Source: Megaustenia siamemsis | Lineage: Eukaryota; Mollusca; Gastropoda; Stylommatophora; Ariophantidae | Assembly (NCBI GenBank): GCA_032433765.1 | Contig: JAVIAB010000092.1 | Coordinates: 36,321,316-36,385,315 of the forward strand | Direction: 5' to 3' | Length of the DNA: 64,000 bases | Shown: positions 10,991 to 22,888 of the stretch, in pieces | How the letters are laid out: each line of letters begins with the position of its first letter | How positions within the stretch are numbered: the stretch's first letter is position 1 | Made by a program: the position numbers and the translations under genes | The notes under the pieces: model-generated | What the model saw: only the letters and a program-made list of their open reading frames with translations | Database searches by the model: none | What the model was told of the DNA's origin: nothing

Positions 10991-12330
10991 AATGTGTCGT
11001 ATTTTTGGAACAAATTATAACAAATTGTTGTTCAAAATCGAAAGAGGATGTCTGATGTGTTCGAAGCTCGAAGACCAGGACAAAGAAACACTTTATTTAT
11101 AGGAGGAATACACGATTAAAATAAGACAACACACAACTACTTCATGTAACTATTAATGAGCTCATATATTACAGTATCAACATCACCTCCCCGGTCCGTC
11201 GACACGTGCGTCTAGAGTTATGACAAATTGATGTAGTTCCACTTGGACTTATGCGAATTCAGTATAGGAACATAGACATGCCACACTCTTTAGACATGTT
11301 AGGTTCCAGACAGCTGTAACGGTTTGCAAATCATCGTAAAGGGAAACAAGGCTTATTTTTGCACCTATTAAAATGTGTTCTGCTATCTATCGTCCTTTCG
11401 AGCCGAAGACGGCACATAGGGCAGAACCACAATCTCAAAAACAGAAACCTTGCGTGCCAAAATGGCATATACTGCAGAGATCACTGCTTCCAAAACTTAT
11501 GGCTCTGTTTCCATAACAATACTTTTTACAATGACAGCTTGTCAAGCCATCGATCAACCTCCTTAGTCGCCTCTTACGACATGCCTGGAAGGTCACAGTG
11601 TCACTATTCTTTACTTTCCTCATAATGAGGCCCCGGTAACACACAGGAGTTCTGCTATGCAGATGCTAAATATGGGAACACATTTGTGGAAACTAATGTT
11701 GTTTGACAGTCTTCGCAATTTTTTTGTTTCACTTTTTAATGACTGTGAATTCTGAATAATGTAACAGAAAAGGAAATATCAAGAATGTATTAACATCATT
11801 TAACCTGAATTTGACAAAAAATATATATTCACATTAAATTTTGAGGAAGATAATGAATAAAGCAATTAAGAACTGCTCAAGAAGTGCAACCAAGAGGAAA
11901 GGTAAACAAGGTAAGTGGAGGAAGCTAGGTTTCAACAGGTCTTGTGTTCGACATGGATCCAAAAACAATCACAAATACGGCTACGTGAATGACTTTACAT
12001 GTGAAGTGGAAGAGAGGCTGATCAACGACGAACTGGCAGATTTCTATTGGAAGATAATAGGTAGACATTTTAGGCCAAACTTCTAGCACTCTTCACATAA
12101 TGGCTACGGTTCGTGTAAAATAGAGAAAAAAATATTGTAAATGAATATTTACATCGAGGCGCGTACACCACTGATGTCATTTATCAGTCGTCGCTAATAA
12201 GGAAAAGAATATAGGGAATACATGCTGTAGGTCTCATTATTTGACAATGCGTGCCGTACACACAATAAACATAATCTTGTTAAAAGAAACGCCCATATGT
12301 ACAGGTGTCCACAGAACCACAGCAAATTGT
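10991..12330. other. Mostly anonymous; contains a dispersed repeat
   Basis: No recognisable gene. 11559-11645 is a dispersed repeat annotated separately. The open frame at 11841-12086 is basic but matches nothing I recognise. Confidence 0.4.
11559..11645 (-). repeat. Dispersed repeat X, copy 1
   Basis: Read on the minus strand it begins cctgtgtgttaccggggcct, then cattatgag, taaagaatagtgacactgtg, accttccaggcatgtcgtaa and gaggcgac. The same sequence is on the plus strand at 42431-42515. The minus frame reads CRKRRLRRL and may be part of an old element ORF, but the family is unknown to me. Confidence 0.7.
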
Positions 12331-12389
12331 GACGTGCTTCTAGTTCGAGTACTGCGACACATAAAATAAAATAGAAACTGTTAAAGAGC

Positions 12390-13035
12390 AAATGGTCACC
12401 AGAAATGTTGATGAGCAAGATGCAGTCATCTCTACAGACGGATCTGTAATGCGACACCAAAGGAGTGCATACGTTATGACCACGAGTAGCTTGACGATAG
12501 GGGTGATGGCATTGACCGAGGGATTCATCTGATCGTAGTCACAAGACTACGCCCATGCCTGTATACTGAGTGATTCGATGAGCATGAGTAGATTAGGAAA
12601 GTGGAGGCGAGCTCTGTACGTATGCAATGGGTAGAGTCATTGCAGAAGTAAAAAATACGTTAGGTCACCTTTGTCAGCGTCCCACGATATGCGGGGATAC
12701 GGGGAAATGAAAGAGTGGACAGGTTGGCTAGCTGCGCTATTATTGAGAACGATCAACCAATGGATCGGGCGGACATCATCAATGCCCTCCGGGAAGTTAG
12801 AAGGGCACAGGACTTCGATAACCATGAGTCCACGTCACTCCTTCGGATGAAAAAGACTGGAGTTAAGATGGGCACAGCCAGAAATGAGAAACTTAGTGGG
12901 CGAAGACTTATCAGCCAAAACAGAACTGGAGTCGTCAGTCGCTGGACACTGCGAGACTTGCTGAGGAGGAGATCTGAGCACCTATGGACATGTTCGGAGT
13001 GCAATGATGATGACCCACTAATAACTGAATAATTC
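12390..13035 (+). mobile_element. LINE-D 3' part: RNase H and C-terminal domain
   Basis: A decayed RNase H domain is visible in two frames: STDGSV near 12430, ILSDSMSM near 12560, and VPRYAGIRGNERVDRLAS near 12690-12730, the HxGxxGNExxDxLA motif with H replaced by Y. The open frame 12715-13032 continues with MDRADIINALREVRRA, TARNEKLSGRR, TGVVSRWTLRDLLRRR and WTCSECNDDDPLITE. RNase H after RT is known from I, R1 and related non-LTR clades; I infer such a clade here. A minus-strand copy lies at 40848-41900, where the last bases have become a tandem array. Confidence 0.85.
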
Positions 13036-13078
13036 AAAAGCATCACCACTCCAGACAAGCCTGAAATGCGTTACGAAT

Positions 13079-13133
13079 GTTGTGTGTGTGCGTGCGTATG
13101 TGTGTGTGCGTGCGTGTGTGTGTGTGTGTGTTA
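13079..13133. repeat. (GT)n/(GC) microsatellite
   Basis: A tgtgtgtgcg-type dinucleotide run. Confidence 0.95.
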
Positions 13134-13628
13134 TTTCAAAATTCTGGTTTTGCAAGTAAAAATAGCTCATCACATTTTTCTTAGCATGCTGACTCCGTTT
13201 CCTACTATATTATCACAGAGATCGATTCTCACCATAGAGTGTAACCGCATACATCCCTACTGGTCCTCGAATCTAAACATTGATCTACATAGTGGTTTCC
13301 CAACTTTACCAGTATCGTTCCTTATATTCCATTCCCATCAATAACCGTATAAAATGTCGTTGATGTTAATCAATACCGACCAATAATGTCTGGCATCGGG
13401 GACCACCAAATACCGGTAGTACTGATTTTGATACCAGTCTCAGATAAGATTCATGACCTTATACTTCCTGCCATTAACACACATTCCTATAGCTGTTCAT
13501 AAATCTGGAACAATCGAGTTGTTCATTCTATATTGTTTGATAACTGTCAATGAATTTTTGTTTCCATTTTGGTTTTTTGCTTGTGGAAAATTAGTACTAT
13601 AAATAACATTTCTGAATTTATAGAGTCA
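13134..13628. other. No gene seen
   Basis: Anonymous AT-rich DNA between the microsatellite and the next array. Nothing recognisable. Confidence 0.5.
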
Positions 13629-14205
13629 ATTTGCTAACGAGGTGTGAGTGTACACAATCTATTTACTTCCGAGGCGTGAGTGTACACAATCTATTTTCTT
13701 ACAAGGTGTGAGTGTACACAATCTATTTTTTACGAGGTGTGAGTGTACACAATCTATTTACTTCCGAGGCGTGAGTGTACACAATCTATTTGCTAACGAG
13801 GTGTAAGTGTACACAATCTATTTACTTCCGAGGCGTGAGTGCACACAATCTATTTTCTTACGAGGTATGAGTGTACACAATCTATTTACTTCCGAGGCGT
13901 GAGTGTACACAATCTATTTGCTAACGAGGTGTAAGTGTACACAATCTATTTACTTCTGAGGCGTGAGTGTACACATTCTATTTTCTTACGAGGTGTGAGT
14001 GTACACAATCTATTTACTTCTGAGGCGTGAGTGTACACAATCTATTTGCTAACGAGGTGTAAGTGTACACAATCTATTTACTTCTGAGGCGTGAGTGTAC
14101 ACAATCTACTTTCTTACGAGGTATGAGTGTACACAATCTATTTCTGACAAGTTGTGAATGTACACAATCTGTTTACTTACTAGATGTGAGTGCAAACAAT
14201 CTTAT
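13629..14205. repeat. 32-bp minisatellite with alternating unit types
   Basis: The core gtgagtgtacacaatctattt is fixed. Leaders alternate between cttccgaggc and gctaacgagg or cttacgagg, giving a two- to three-unit higher-order rhythm. About 18 units. The last units are diverged. Confidence 0.95.
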
Positions 14206-15197
14206 TACTACTGCTGTCCTCTCTGGATTTGATGGATTTTTTCCTGACGATTGCAGATTTGTTAATTCAAATTTGAAATGCATGCTCAATTGGTGTAACT
14301 TGCGATGTATCGCAGTTTGCGGCGGGGTTGTAATATTTTGAATCTTTCAGCTCGAAACATCCATTTCTGTATATTCTGGGGACAAAATTTGGCGTTCATT
14401 TTCAATCCTAACTCAATTAACCCATTTTCCATTCCATTTTAAATGACCTTTAACATGAGGTAGAGTGAGGTCTTGATCAACCCTAGTTCATTGATCCTAA
14501 TTCAAGCATTTAACTATAAATACCTTTGACCTCATTCAGTCAACTAACTGCAGATGTCTCGCTTGACCCTAATCTTTAGAAATAATAATTTAAACCATTA
14601 TTTGAATAGCTGATATATATTTGAAGTAAAAACAATTAATATGTTTGGTGTTATTTCATATTTATCGACAAAATAGTGAAATTGGTCGGGAGTCAGAAAG
14701 TCGGTGATTTTGCCAAATGGGAGAAAAAGTCACCAGTCAATTTAGCTCGACATTTACCTGTAGCGTTTCGTTAATTTCGAGCACTACGAAAGGGACAGTC
14801 GAACGATCTGCTTCCAGATTTGAACACGTTAAGAATTTCAAATCGGAGTCACATTCAGTCAACTTTATGTGTACACGACGTGGCGAGAAAATTGTGTATT
14901 CTGATAGGGAACGGAATATAATTTACTTGCCATGAGAAAGAAATAAACTTTATTTCTTTTTTTTATGGTTTTATTATTTTGTTTAATTAAATCCGCCAAT
15001 GGTTGCCAGATTATTACAAATGAAGGTGGGCCCTATTGCTTAGAATGTCTAAGGTTTTCTTTACAAAAGTGTTCTGACAGGATAGAGGCTAGGAGATATA
15101 TCGCAGCTAATTTCAACAGCCACTGAACGTAAGTAAAAAACAAAACCATTTAATCGTTAACTCCAAACATGAATGCTTTAAAAGTTAAAATTAAGTC

Positions 15198-15198
<1 letters not shown>
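14206..15198. other. No gene seen
   Basis: AT-rich sequence. The open frame 14717-14935 has no recognisable domain, though aaataaactttatttc just after it resembles a polyadenylation context by chance. Confidence 0.4.

Positions 15199-15243
<45 letters not shown>
15199..15243. repeat. (AT)n microsatellite
   Basis: A tatata run of more than 20 dinucleotides. Confidence 0.97.
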
Positions 15244-15248
<5 letters not shown>

Positions 15249-15483
15249 TATTTGTACACAGTTGTATACCTATAACTTTTGAGCTGAGTAGGAAATACAT
15301 TCATGGGTGTAGCCTACGATGGGGAGATATCAAAAGACATTAAAAAAAAAAACATCTAAATTGACGATCAAGTGGGAGCGAAGCAGACCGATGCTGACTA
15401 TCTGTGACGTTGCTATAAATTGCGTGTATCCAGCTTCCGCAATTTCTGACCTCACTCCGCAGCACAGCCATCGATTGTGAGTC

Positions 15484-16123
15484 ACAATGTATTGTGTGTG
15501 TGTGTGCTTATCTGATATCGTGTGTGTGCTTATCTGATATCGTGTGTGTGCTTATCTGATGTTGTGAGTGTTCTTCAAGGGGTAATGAAGTGAATGATGT
15601 GTACATATGTGTATGAGTGGATGGGAGTGAATATTGATGTGAATAAGTGTGTACTGGATGTACATAGATACGGTGTGTGTGTGCTTGCGTGTTTTGGAGA
15701 TGAAGACGTAGAATGAGGTATGAGAGTGGAGATTGTGCTTGTGTGTGTGGTCATCTGATGTTGTGAGTGTTCTTTGCGAACAATGAAGTGAATGATCTGT
15801 ACATATTTGTATGAGATGTACATATGTGTATGAGTTGTACATATGTGTATGAGTTGATAAGATGAATAATGGCGTGTGCACTAGATGTAGATAACTATGG
15901 TGTGTGGTTGCGTGTTTCGGAGATGAAGAGGTAGAATGAGAGCGGAGATTGTGTGTGTGAGAAGAGGGAGAGACGTGCGTGTCAGTGGTGAGAGGCAAAG
16001 AAATTCTGTGTGTTGAGAGATGTAGGTAGATGTGTGATTATGTGTGGAGTGGAGGAAAGTACGCAAAGTGTGTGTGTATGGGTGTGTGTGTGAGTGGAAG
16101 AAGATGTATAAGACACATTTATG

Positions 16124-16161
<38 letters not shown>

Positions 16162-16460
16162 AAGGTGTATGTGTAAATGGAGGGGGTAAATAAATGTACG
16201 AGATGGCAGAGACAGAGGCGATGTGTGTCCTTCAAAGGTGATGTGGTGGTGGTGTGTGAGTGTGTGTATGGTTGTGGCAAGGAGAGAAAGGTTGTAATGT
16301 GTTTGAGTGGGAGGAAAGTACATAGAGTGTGTGTAATTTGTAGATAGGAAGTTGATACGTGTATGAGAGTGGAGAGGGAATGAAGTTTTGATACATGTGA
16401 ATCAAAGGAGGTAGATATGGTGTGCGTGTGTGTAGAAGGAGGGTACACAATTAGTACATG
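15484..16460. repeat. GT/GA-rich low-complexity region with short tandem units
   Basis: It starts with about four 22-bp units (tgtgtgtgcttatctgatat cg). Purine-GT-rich DNA follows, with gtgtgtgagtg words and a (GA)n run at 16128-16154. The many overlapping minus-strand open frames rich in H, T and S are artefacts of this composition. Confidence 0.85.
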
Positions 16461-16886
16461 TATGGAGATATGGATGTAGATGAGATGCAGATTATTTGGA
16501 GGGGATACACACAGTACATGTATGGCGGGAGGATGTTAGATGAAATATAGATTTTTTTGGAGGGCATAAACGTTGTACATGTATGGAGAGAGGGAGTTAG
16601 ATGAATATAGATTATTTGAGGAAGTGCGGAAGTAGTTGTCCTCTCAACAACAGAAATAGATAAACATATAGAAAGTTTAGAGAGGATGTATGTTGACTGG
16701 TGTTTGGAAGTAGAGTATTTGTGGTATTTGAGTGGATGGAGATTAAGAGAGCAAACGTCAAACACACTGCACGTGAGTTTGTAGGAGAATTAATATATGG
16801 TTGGTGGGAAATGGGAGGAACATATATGTACCAGTTAAAGGAATTAAATTTGGAGTGTGTGAACGGAATGGATGGGTACTTGGAGT
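16461..16886. repeat. Diverged GA/GT-rich flank leading into the 29-bp minisatellite
   Basis: Three loose units around gtacatgtatggagag (16455, 16516, 16577) are followed by anonymous DNA. At 16850-16886, tggagtgtgtgaacggaatg gatgggtact is a diverged unit of the array that resumes at 17116. Confidence 0.65.
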
Positions 16887-17115
16887 AAAAAAAAATAAAG
16901 TAAAGTACCCTCGTTACGCCAAGTGGCGTATAGAGAATATGGTGTTAGTGACCACACATTTTACAGACCTTCGACACATGTTTTTTGGGGGTAATGTGGT
17001 CGGTAATACGCTCTTGCCGCTTTACTTTCCCAGAAAAAAAATCTGCTACCCATTAAAAGCTGGGTGAACCGGAAGCCGTCGGTTGAGATCGAACCCGACC
17101 TCTTGTCCTTTGTAG
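16887..17115 (-). mobile_element. tRNA-derived SINE, copy 3, within minisatellite edge
   Basis: On the minus strand it has the B box gggttcgatctc, the body agcggcaagagcgtattacc and a T-rich tail ending at 16887. It is 5'-shortened compared with copies 1 and 2, starting at ctacaaaggacaagagg. The word gtacttggagt flanks it on both sides (16876-16886 and 17118-17128). This could be a TSD, but it is also part of the 29-bp unit, so the SINE entered a minisatellite unit. Confidence 0.88.
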
Positions 17116-17697
17116 GAGTACTTGGAGTGTATGACAGAAAGGATGGGTACTTGGAGTGTATGACAGAAAGGATGGGTACTTGGAGTGTATGACAGAAAGG
17201 ATGGGTACTTGGAGTGTATGACAGAAAGGATGGGTACTTGGAGTGTATGACAGAAAGGATGGGTACTTGGAGTGTATGACAGAAAGGATGGGTACTTGGA
17301 GTGTATGACAGAAAGGATGGGTACTTGGAGTGTATGACAGAAAGGATGGGTACTTGGAGTGTATGACAGAAAGGATGGGTACTTGGAGTGTATGACAGAA
17401 AGGATGGGTACTTGGAGTGTATGACAGAAAGGATGGGTACTTGGAGTGTATGACAGAAAGGATGGGTACTTGGAGTGTATGACAGAAAGGATGGGTACTT
17501 GGAGTGTATGACAGAAAGGATGGGTACTTGGAGTGTATGACAGAAAGGATGAGTACTTGGAGTGTATGACAGAAAGGATGGGTACTTGGAGTGTATGACA
17601 GAAAGGATGGGTACTTGGAGTGTATGACAGAAAGGATGGGTACTTGGAGTGTATGACAGAAAGGATGGGTACTTGGAGTGTATGACAGAAAGGATCG
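17116..17697. repeat. 29-bp minisatellite, about 20 near-identical units
   Basis: The unit is tggagtgtatgacagaaagg plus atgggtact. I see one clear variant (gatgagtact near 17549) and a terminal change (gatcgtta). Three units (87 bp) remain open on the minus strand, giving a 269-residue spurious frame at 16961-17770. The homogeneity suggests recent amplification or active homogenisation. Confidence 0.97.
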
Positions 17698-18203
17698 TTA
17701 CTTTAAAGTATGTTGATGAAGGAATGTAGATCGGGTGTGTGAGTGAGATTACACATTTTAACTGTACCAAAATTAATATAACATAATTGTGTATAGAAGA
17801 AGTGTTAAAATAAAGGTGATTGACTTAAGACATGTTAATGTGCTCGTGTCACATAATGGAAGTACAATACATTATTGTAGGGACTGATGTGCTAGCGTAT
17901 TAGACAATGAGCGAACATAGAGTTATCCACTTTCTGACGAGCACATTTTCCAACACGGATGTTTACATGATGACAAGTGTCATTATAGCGATCTGCTATT
18001 TTCCATTTCTCGGTCACATATTGCAATCAAAAATGTTCCGACATGACTGTTTTGTGTGTGTTTAAAATACCACAAGATTGATATCTGTATAAAGAAAGTG
18101 GCATGCAAAATGTGCTGGATTGGTGAGGTGAGGATGGGTGGAAGGGAAAAAAAGGGGGAGTGTAAGCGATATTGTCATTTAACATATATTTTGTAGTCAC
18201 AGA
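17698..18203. other. No gene seen
   Basis: Anonymous DNA, nothing recognisable. Confidence 0.5.
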
Positions 18204-18360
18204 TCATCATCATCATGTGCTATACCTTCCACAATTTTCTATCCACAGTGTATCGTATCAGTTCTGTTGTTGACTGTTTGCCATGACACTAATCTATCCA
18301 GTGTTTTCTCTCTTTGTCGTCCGCGATCTCTAATATCAATCACACTCATTGTCTGTGTGT
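18204..18360 (-). mobile_element. LINE-C 3' tail
   Basis: On the minus strand the DNA encodes RDRGRQREKTLDRL and, after frame changes, a W/H-rich tail ending in (ATG)n (plus strand atcatcatcatc). It matches 35495-35720 minus over ccttccacaattttc, atccacagtg and tatcgtatca. A SINE interrupts it at 18361. DNA after the SINE (to about 18770) may be its continuation. Confidence 0.75.
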
Positions 18361-18372
18361 CTTGGCCCTAAT

Positions 18373-18622
18373 TAGCTCAGTGGTTAGTGAACTGGACTAC
18401 AAAGGATAAGATGTAGGGTTCGATCCCAGACGACGACTTCCGGGTTCACCCACCCTTAAATGGGTACCAGATTTTTTTCTGGGAAAGTAAAGCGGCACTG
18501 GCGTATTACCGACCACATTACCCCAAAAATCATGTGCTGAAGGTCTGTAAAAAATTATGATCACTAACACCATATTCCCTATACGTCACTCGGCGTGACG
18601 GGGCACTATATTATATTTTTTA
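18373..18622 (+). mobile_element. tRNA-derived SINE, copy 2, full with 12-bp TSD
   Basis: Perfect direct repeats cttggccctaat at 18361-18372 and 18623-18634 bound 250 bp. The element begins tagctcagtggttagtgaac (A box), has ggttcgatccc (B box near 18418), the shared body, and a T-rich tail. Copies 1 and 2 start at the same base (or within one base), directly at the A box. Confidence 0.94.
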
Positions 18623-18634
18623 CTTGGCCCTAAT

Positions 18635-20022
18635 GTAGCTGCCTCTGTGATGGCTCAGATCAGACGAGAGCCATTTGGTTGCCGTGTCTGGCCTGTTTTT
18701 CTCTTCATGGAGGCAAAGACAGCATCATATTGACCAATACCTGATTGAAACGTATCCTGGATTTTTTTTTTCGTTTCTGCCTAAATGAGAGGTAGTTAAT
18801 ATCTTGGAAAACCATTTAAATTCAGATGCTTAAATATTTCACTGTCTCTCAAGTGTTAATACTCCTTGATTTACTTGTCATTAAAACCTTAAATCTATAA
18901 GTATTTTATTGCTTTGTTAAAGAAGACGCCCATTTTTAATGTCAGTATCGCTAATCCCATAAACTAATGTCTCTTTTGCAAACTGTTATCACCAAAGCCC
19001 TCGTTAATCACCATTCTGGAACGGCAAGTTTTACATCAATGACACCCAGCTAAAAATACATGCTGTGTATTCATCGACTGCTGACGTTTCTTTTTTCTCC
19101 CTATGTTCTTCTGTCCTTCTACTTCACTTTATTGAGCCATTAATTCTCTAATTCTCTCCCCTTCTCTCGTTTTCTCCTACTCTTTTTTCTTGCTCTGCTT
19201 TCGATCACATATTTTGGTCTCTTTGATAAGCCGTTTTTACACCTTCAGACATTACCCGCTGGTAGTAGGCCTGTTTCACTAAATGGAAACATTTTAAGCG
19301 TGAGTACCCTCAGGTGTGCAATGATTTGACACCAGCCCGATTTCTGCTAGAGCATGATTCTGTTCACGTGGTCTTTAAGTTGTTTTCATTCCGTTTTAAT
19401 GCTCCAAGCGATCAAACGAGATCTTACCGGAAATCGAAGTTATTTTTTTTCTCCCCGAAAATAGAATCAAAGCCACCATGTTTTAAAAGCGGAAAATGGC
19501 TTTTCTCCGTAGCTGTTGTTGTAAGGAAACGTACATTTCTAAGTTTTCATCATGTGCCATGTCGATCGGTGAAAGCAATCATCCTTTCTATAAATGCCAT
19601 AATAGATTGATCCAAATGTGATTTTCTATTATACAAAACATATGAATTGAGCTGTCCGATCATATTTTCTTTGTGCTCTATCCTTTGCGTTTAGTTTAAC
19701 AAATCTTTCCATTTGTGCAACATTCAAGATGTTGTTTGTTAGAGGAAAATAAACAATTAATGTATCAAAGATCATTTATTGATTTGTTTTTTTAATTACA
19801 TTTTACATTGATCATGACTTACCTTGATTTTGGATTTATTTTAATGCCGTATTCATGATTATATTTCAACCGCAGGTTTTTTTAAATACCTCATTTTTAT
19901 GTGTTTTTTTTTTTCATGTCTTTTTTGTAGTTGTAAAGCCGTGTTCTTGATAATGTCTAAACTGTAGATTTTTTTTAACAAGTTCCCATCAACCCAAAAC
20001 ATTCTGAACTAACCATTATTAG
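18635..20022. other. No host gene seen
   Basis: AT-rich, pyrimidine-rich in places. The open frame 19314-19610 has no recognisable domain. 18635-18780 could be the rest of LINE-C. Confidence 0.4.
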
Positions 20023-20600
20023 AGACACTAGGAGGAACTGACACTAGGAGGAACTGATATTAAGAGGAACTGACACTAGGAGGAACTGACATTAAGAGGA
20101 ACTGACACTTGGAGGAACTGATATTAAGAGGAACTGACACTAGGAAGAACTGATATTAAGAGGAACTGACACTAGGAGGAACTGATATTAGGAGGAACTG
20201 ACACTAGGAAGAACTGATATTAAGAGGAACTGACACTAGGAGGAACTGATATTAAGAGGAACTGACACTAGGAGGAACTGATATTAGGAGGAACTGACAC
20301 TAGGAAGAACTGATATTAAGAGGAACTGACACTAGGAGGAACTGATATTAAGAGGAACTGACACTAGGAAGAACTGATATTAAGAGGAACTGACACTAGG
20401 AAGAACTGATATTAAGAGGAACTGACACTAGGAAGAACTGATATTAAGAGGAACTGACACTAGGAGGAACTGATATTAGGAGGAACTGACATTAGGAGGA
20501 ACTGACACTAGGAGGAACTGACACTAGGAGGAACTGGCATTAAGAGGAACTGACACTAGGAGGAACTGACATTAGGAGGAACTGACATTAGGAGGAACTG
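20023..20600. repeat. 16-bp minisatellite with 32-bp alternation
   Basis: Units aggaactgacactagg and aggaactgatattaag alternate through most of the array, giving a 32-bp higher-order period. About 36 units. Confidence 0.96.
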
Positions 20601-20984
20601 GAAGATGTCTTACCCAAGTTGTTATAAAAATAATTCAAAGTACAATCTCCCTAAGAAATATCATACAGTTATTTTTATAACCATAATTAACTGGACACTA
20701 GAAGTAGGCAACAATTTTCAGGAATGGAGATTTGTGGGTAACCATCTTTGTCCCGTGGCCACTCTCCACCAACGAGACATCAAGTAGGGTCTGTGGTTGC
20801 CGTGACAATGGACTTGCACCACAGCAACTGTTTAAACATCTTTAACGATTGTAGGTTAGACTATTGGTCGTTTCAAATCTAAATGTTCACGATTAACATG
20901 AAATATCTCCTCTTTCCCTGCACTTACAAACTTGATTTTTTGCATCTGGCCTTGCTTTTCCAAGGTCCCACCGATTTCACAAAA

Positions 20985-21194
20985 TTTAATGATGTAGGAA
21001 GTATGCTTCATCATGAAGCAGCACTTTCCTTTGATCTCAGTGAATTTACGGATCTTTTTGCTCCTGGAGAAAATAATTTACCGTACATTAATGGAAATCA
21101 GCTTCTCGACATAGGCGTCTCTACACAACTTGAAAGTTGGAGGCGTTTATCAACTGTTTACTTTCTATTGTTTACTTTCTTTAAAATACTATGA
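20985..21194 (+). other. Unexplained open frame inside the transposon
   Basis: After a pyrimidine-rich stretch ending ttttccaag, the frame reads GPTDFTKFNDVGSM, LHHEAALSFDLSEFTDLF and NNLPYINGNQLLDIG. This looks more protein-like than the surrounding noise. I do not recognise it. It could be a captured exon or chance. Confidence 0.3.
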
Positions 21195-21611
21195 GAATGT
21201 CAATGTTATTGCCTTTACAGACGGTCTAAAACAAATCAGCGTATAAACAGTTCCATTAATGAAAACTATTTAAACAATATACAACAAAGAATACATTTAA
21301 AAAAATTAATTATCCGTTGCGAGCGATAACGAGCATGACATATCAAGCAAAGTTATTGTTTATGGGTACGCATGTGACTAAAGAGTCCGATGTAAGCACG
21401 GGATCCTCTTCACTGTAAAGAGCTACATTGTTCGTTTTATGTCTTTCCATGTGAATTTCATTATTTTACGTAAACAAGACATATGAAAGTGATTTAGTTT
21501 CTTTGCATGCCTGCAGTACACATATCAAGAATCTTTACATTTTCAAAACGTTATCAACTTTAGCTAAAGATTGATCATGCGGACATATAAAAACGTCCAT
21601 TATTATTTCAT

Positions 21612-22888
21612 TTATTCTGAATCAGAGGAGTCTAACATATTGATTACTAATCTGGGCTGAACGAACGATAGTCCATCTTTTTTCCAATAGTAATTTTCTT
21701 CTTTTAAGACATGATCTTCACATTTGCACCAAAAATCTTTGTCAATCTGTGATAGAGCAGCATATGTCAGTCCTTTTATATCGCATAGTTTAAAACTTGT
21801 ATTCTCAGCTGCCACCTGCCCTTTAATTTTTGCCCAAACGAGTTCAATGGGGTTTAATTGTGGATGATAAGGGGGCAGTCTCAAGCACGTATGACCATGC
21901 TGTTGAATGATTTTGTCTATTTGGAATACTTTGGTCTTTTGCGATTTCTTAACAAGTGACAGTAATTCAGGTTTCAAAAATCCCTCGTTAAATGGAATTC
22001 CTTCCTTTCTTAGCCAAATCTTTATAACATCTTTTGTACTGGTAGATGTAGGAATTTTGTCTTCTTCTGCCACAGCGTTGTGGTACGACGCGTTGTCCAT
22101 TACCAGACAGGATGGTCTGTCTAGAATTGGAAGAAGAGTATTTTCAATCCACTCTCTAAATATATGGCCATTCATCTCGGTGTGATAGTCCCTGTTGTCA
22201 GTATAATTAGAGGTGAATATAAGTTCTGCATTTTTCACCAACCCTTCTTTTCGGCTGCCTGCATGTGCCATTATAATACGCTGTCCTTTTCCAGTGGGTA
22301 CACATCTTTTAATACTTCCATCTGATAACTGCCATTCCTTTGCACTTGTGTGGTGAGAATTTATCCAAGATTCATCTAGAAATACAATATCATAACCTTG
22401 GTTACGCATTTCCCGTACTTCACGTAAATATTTACTCCTCATAGGAACTAAGTGCGGCTTCTCGCAGATGACATTTCTACCACTATCGTACTTTCTAAAC
22501 GTAAAACCGATGCTTCTAACAGTTCTCCATAATGTTGTTTTCGACACAACAATGTCATTTTCTGCTCTCAGTCGAATTTTCAGTTTTCTTAAAGTCACAG
22601 TTTCTTTGGAATCGAACATTTTACAAATTGCTCTTCTAATCACTTCCTTGTCAAAACTATCTACTACTTTCTTTCTTCCTAGCGTCCTAGTCTTGATTGA
22701 ACTGGACACTCCGTTAGCTTTAAACACTTGTTTGAAAAACGTTTGCTTATACCCAATGCGTGAATAGTTCTCTTTTCTGGCTTTGAGATGCTTCGATACA
22801 GTTTTCCACGCTTAGCTTCTATGCAAAAATATTTATACACCTTTATTGCCACTGATTGCAATGTAAGGAACTTTACTTTTATACCCAT
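21612..22888 (-). pseudogene. DDE transposase (IS630/Tc1/mariner type), one frameshift
   Basis: The main frame (22727-21612, 371 aa) carries a DNA-binding region (TVTLRKLKIRL, VVSKTTLWRTVRSIGF, residues about 44-75) and a DDE catalytic domain. D118 is in FLDESWINS, D211 in LVMDNASYHN and E295 in HPQLNPIELVW. The gap between the second D and E is 83 residues; classical Tc1 and mariner enzymes have about 34-41, so the region is expanded (KDVIKIWLRKEGIPFN...). The N-terminal helix-turn-helix segment (VYKYFCIEAKRGKLYRSI, RTIHALGISKR) is in another frame at 22888-22679. The two frames must join near 22740, beside a T run, so a one-base indel (real or a sequencing error) breaks the gene. The enzyme would cut and paste the element in the nucleus. 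All three catalytic residues are present. Confidence 0.9.

Noticed and set aside
14717..14960. Small gene followed by polyadenylation-like aaataaa
   Set aside because: The 72-aa frame has no recognisable features, and AATAAA-like words are expected often in AT-rich DNA.
15552..16450. Several overlapping His/Thr/Ser-rich minus-strand genes
   Set aside because: Composition artefact of GT/GA-rich DNA in all frames; no start context or domain.
16961..17770. 269-aa repeat protein on the minus strand
   Set aside because: A 29-bp unit read in three frames gives an 87-bp open cycle; the ends run into the SINE and noise.
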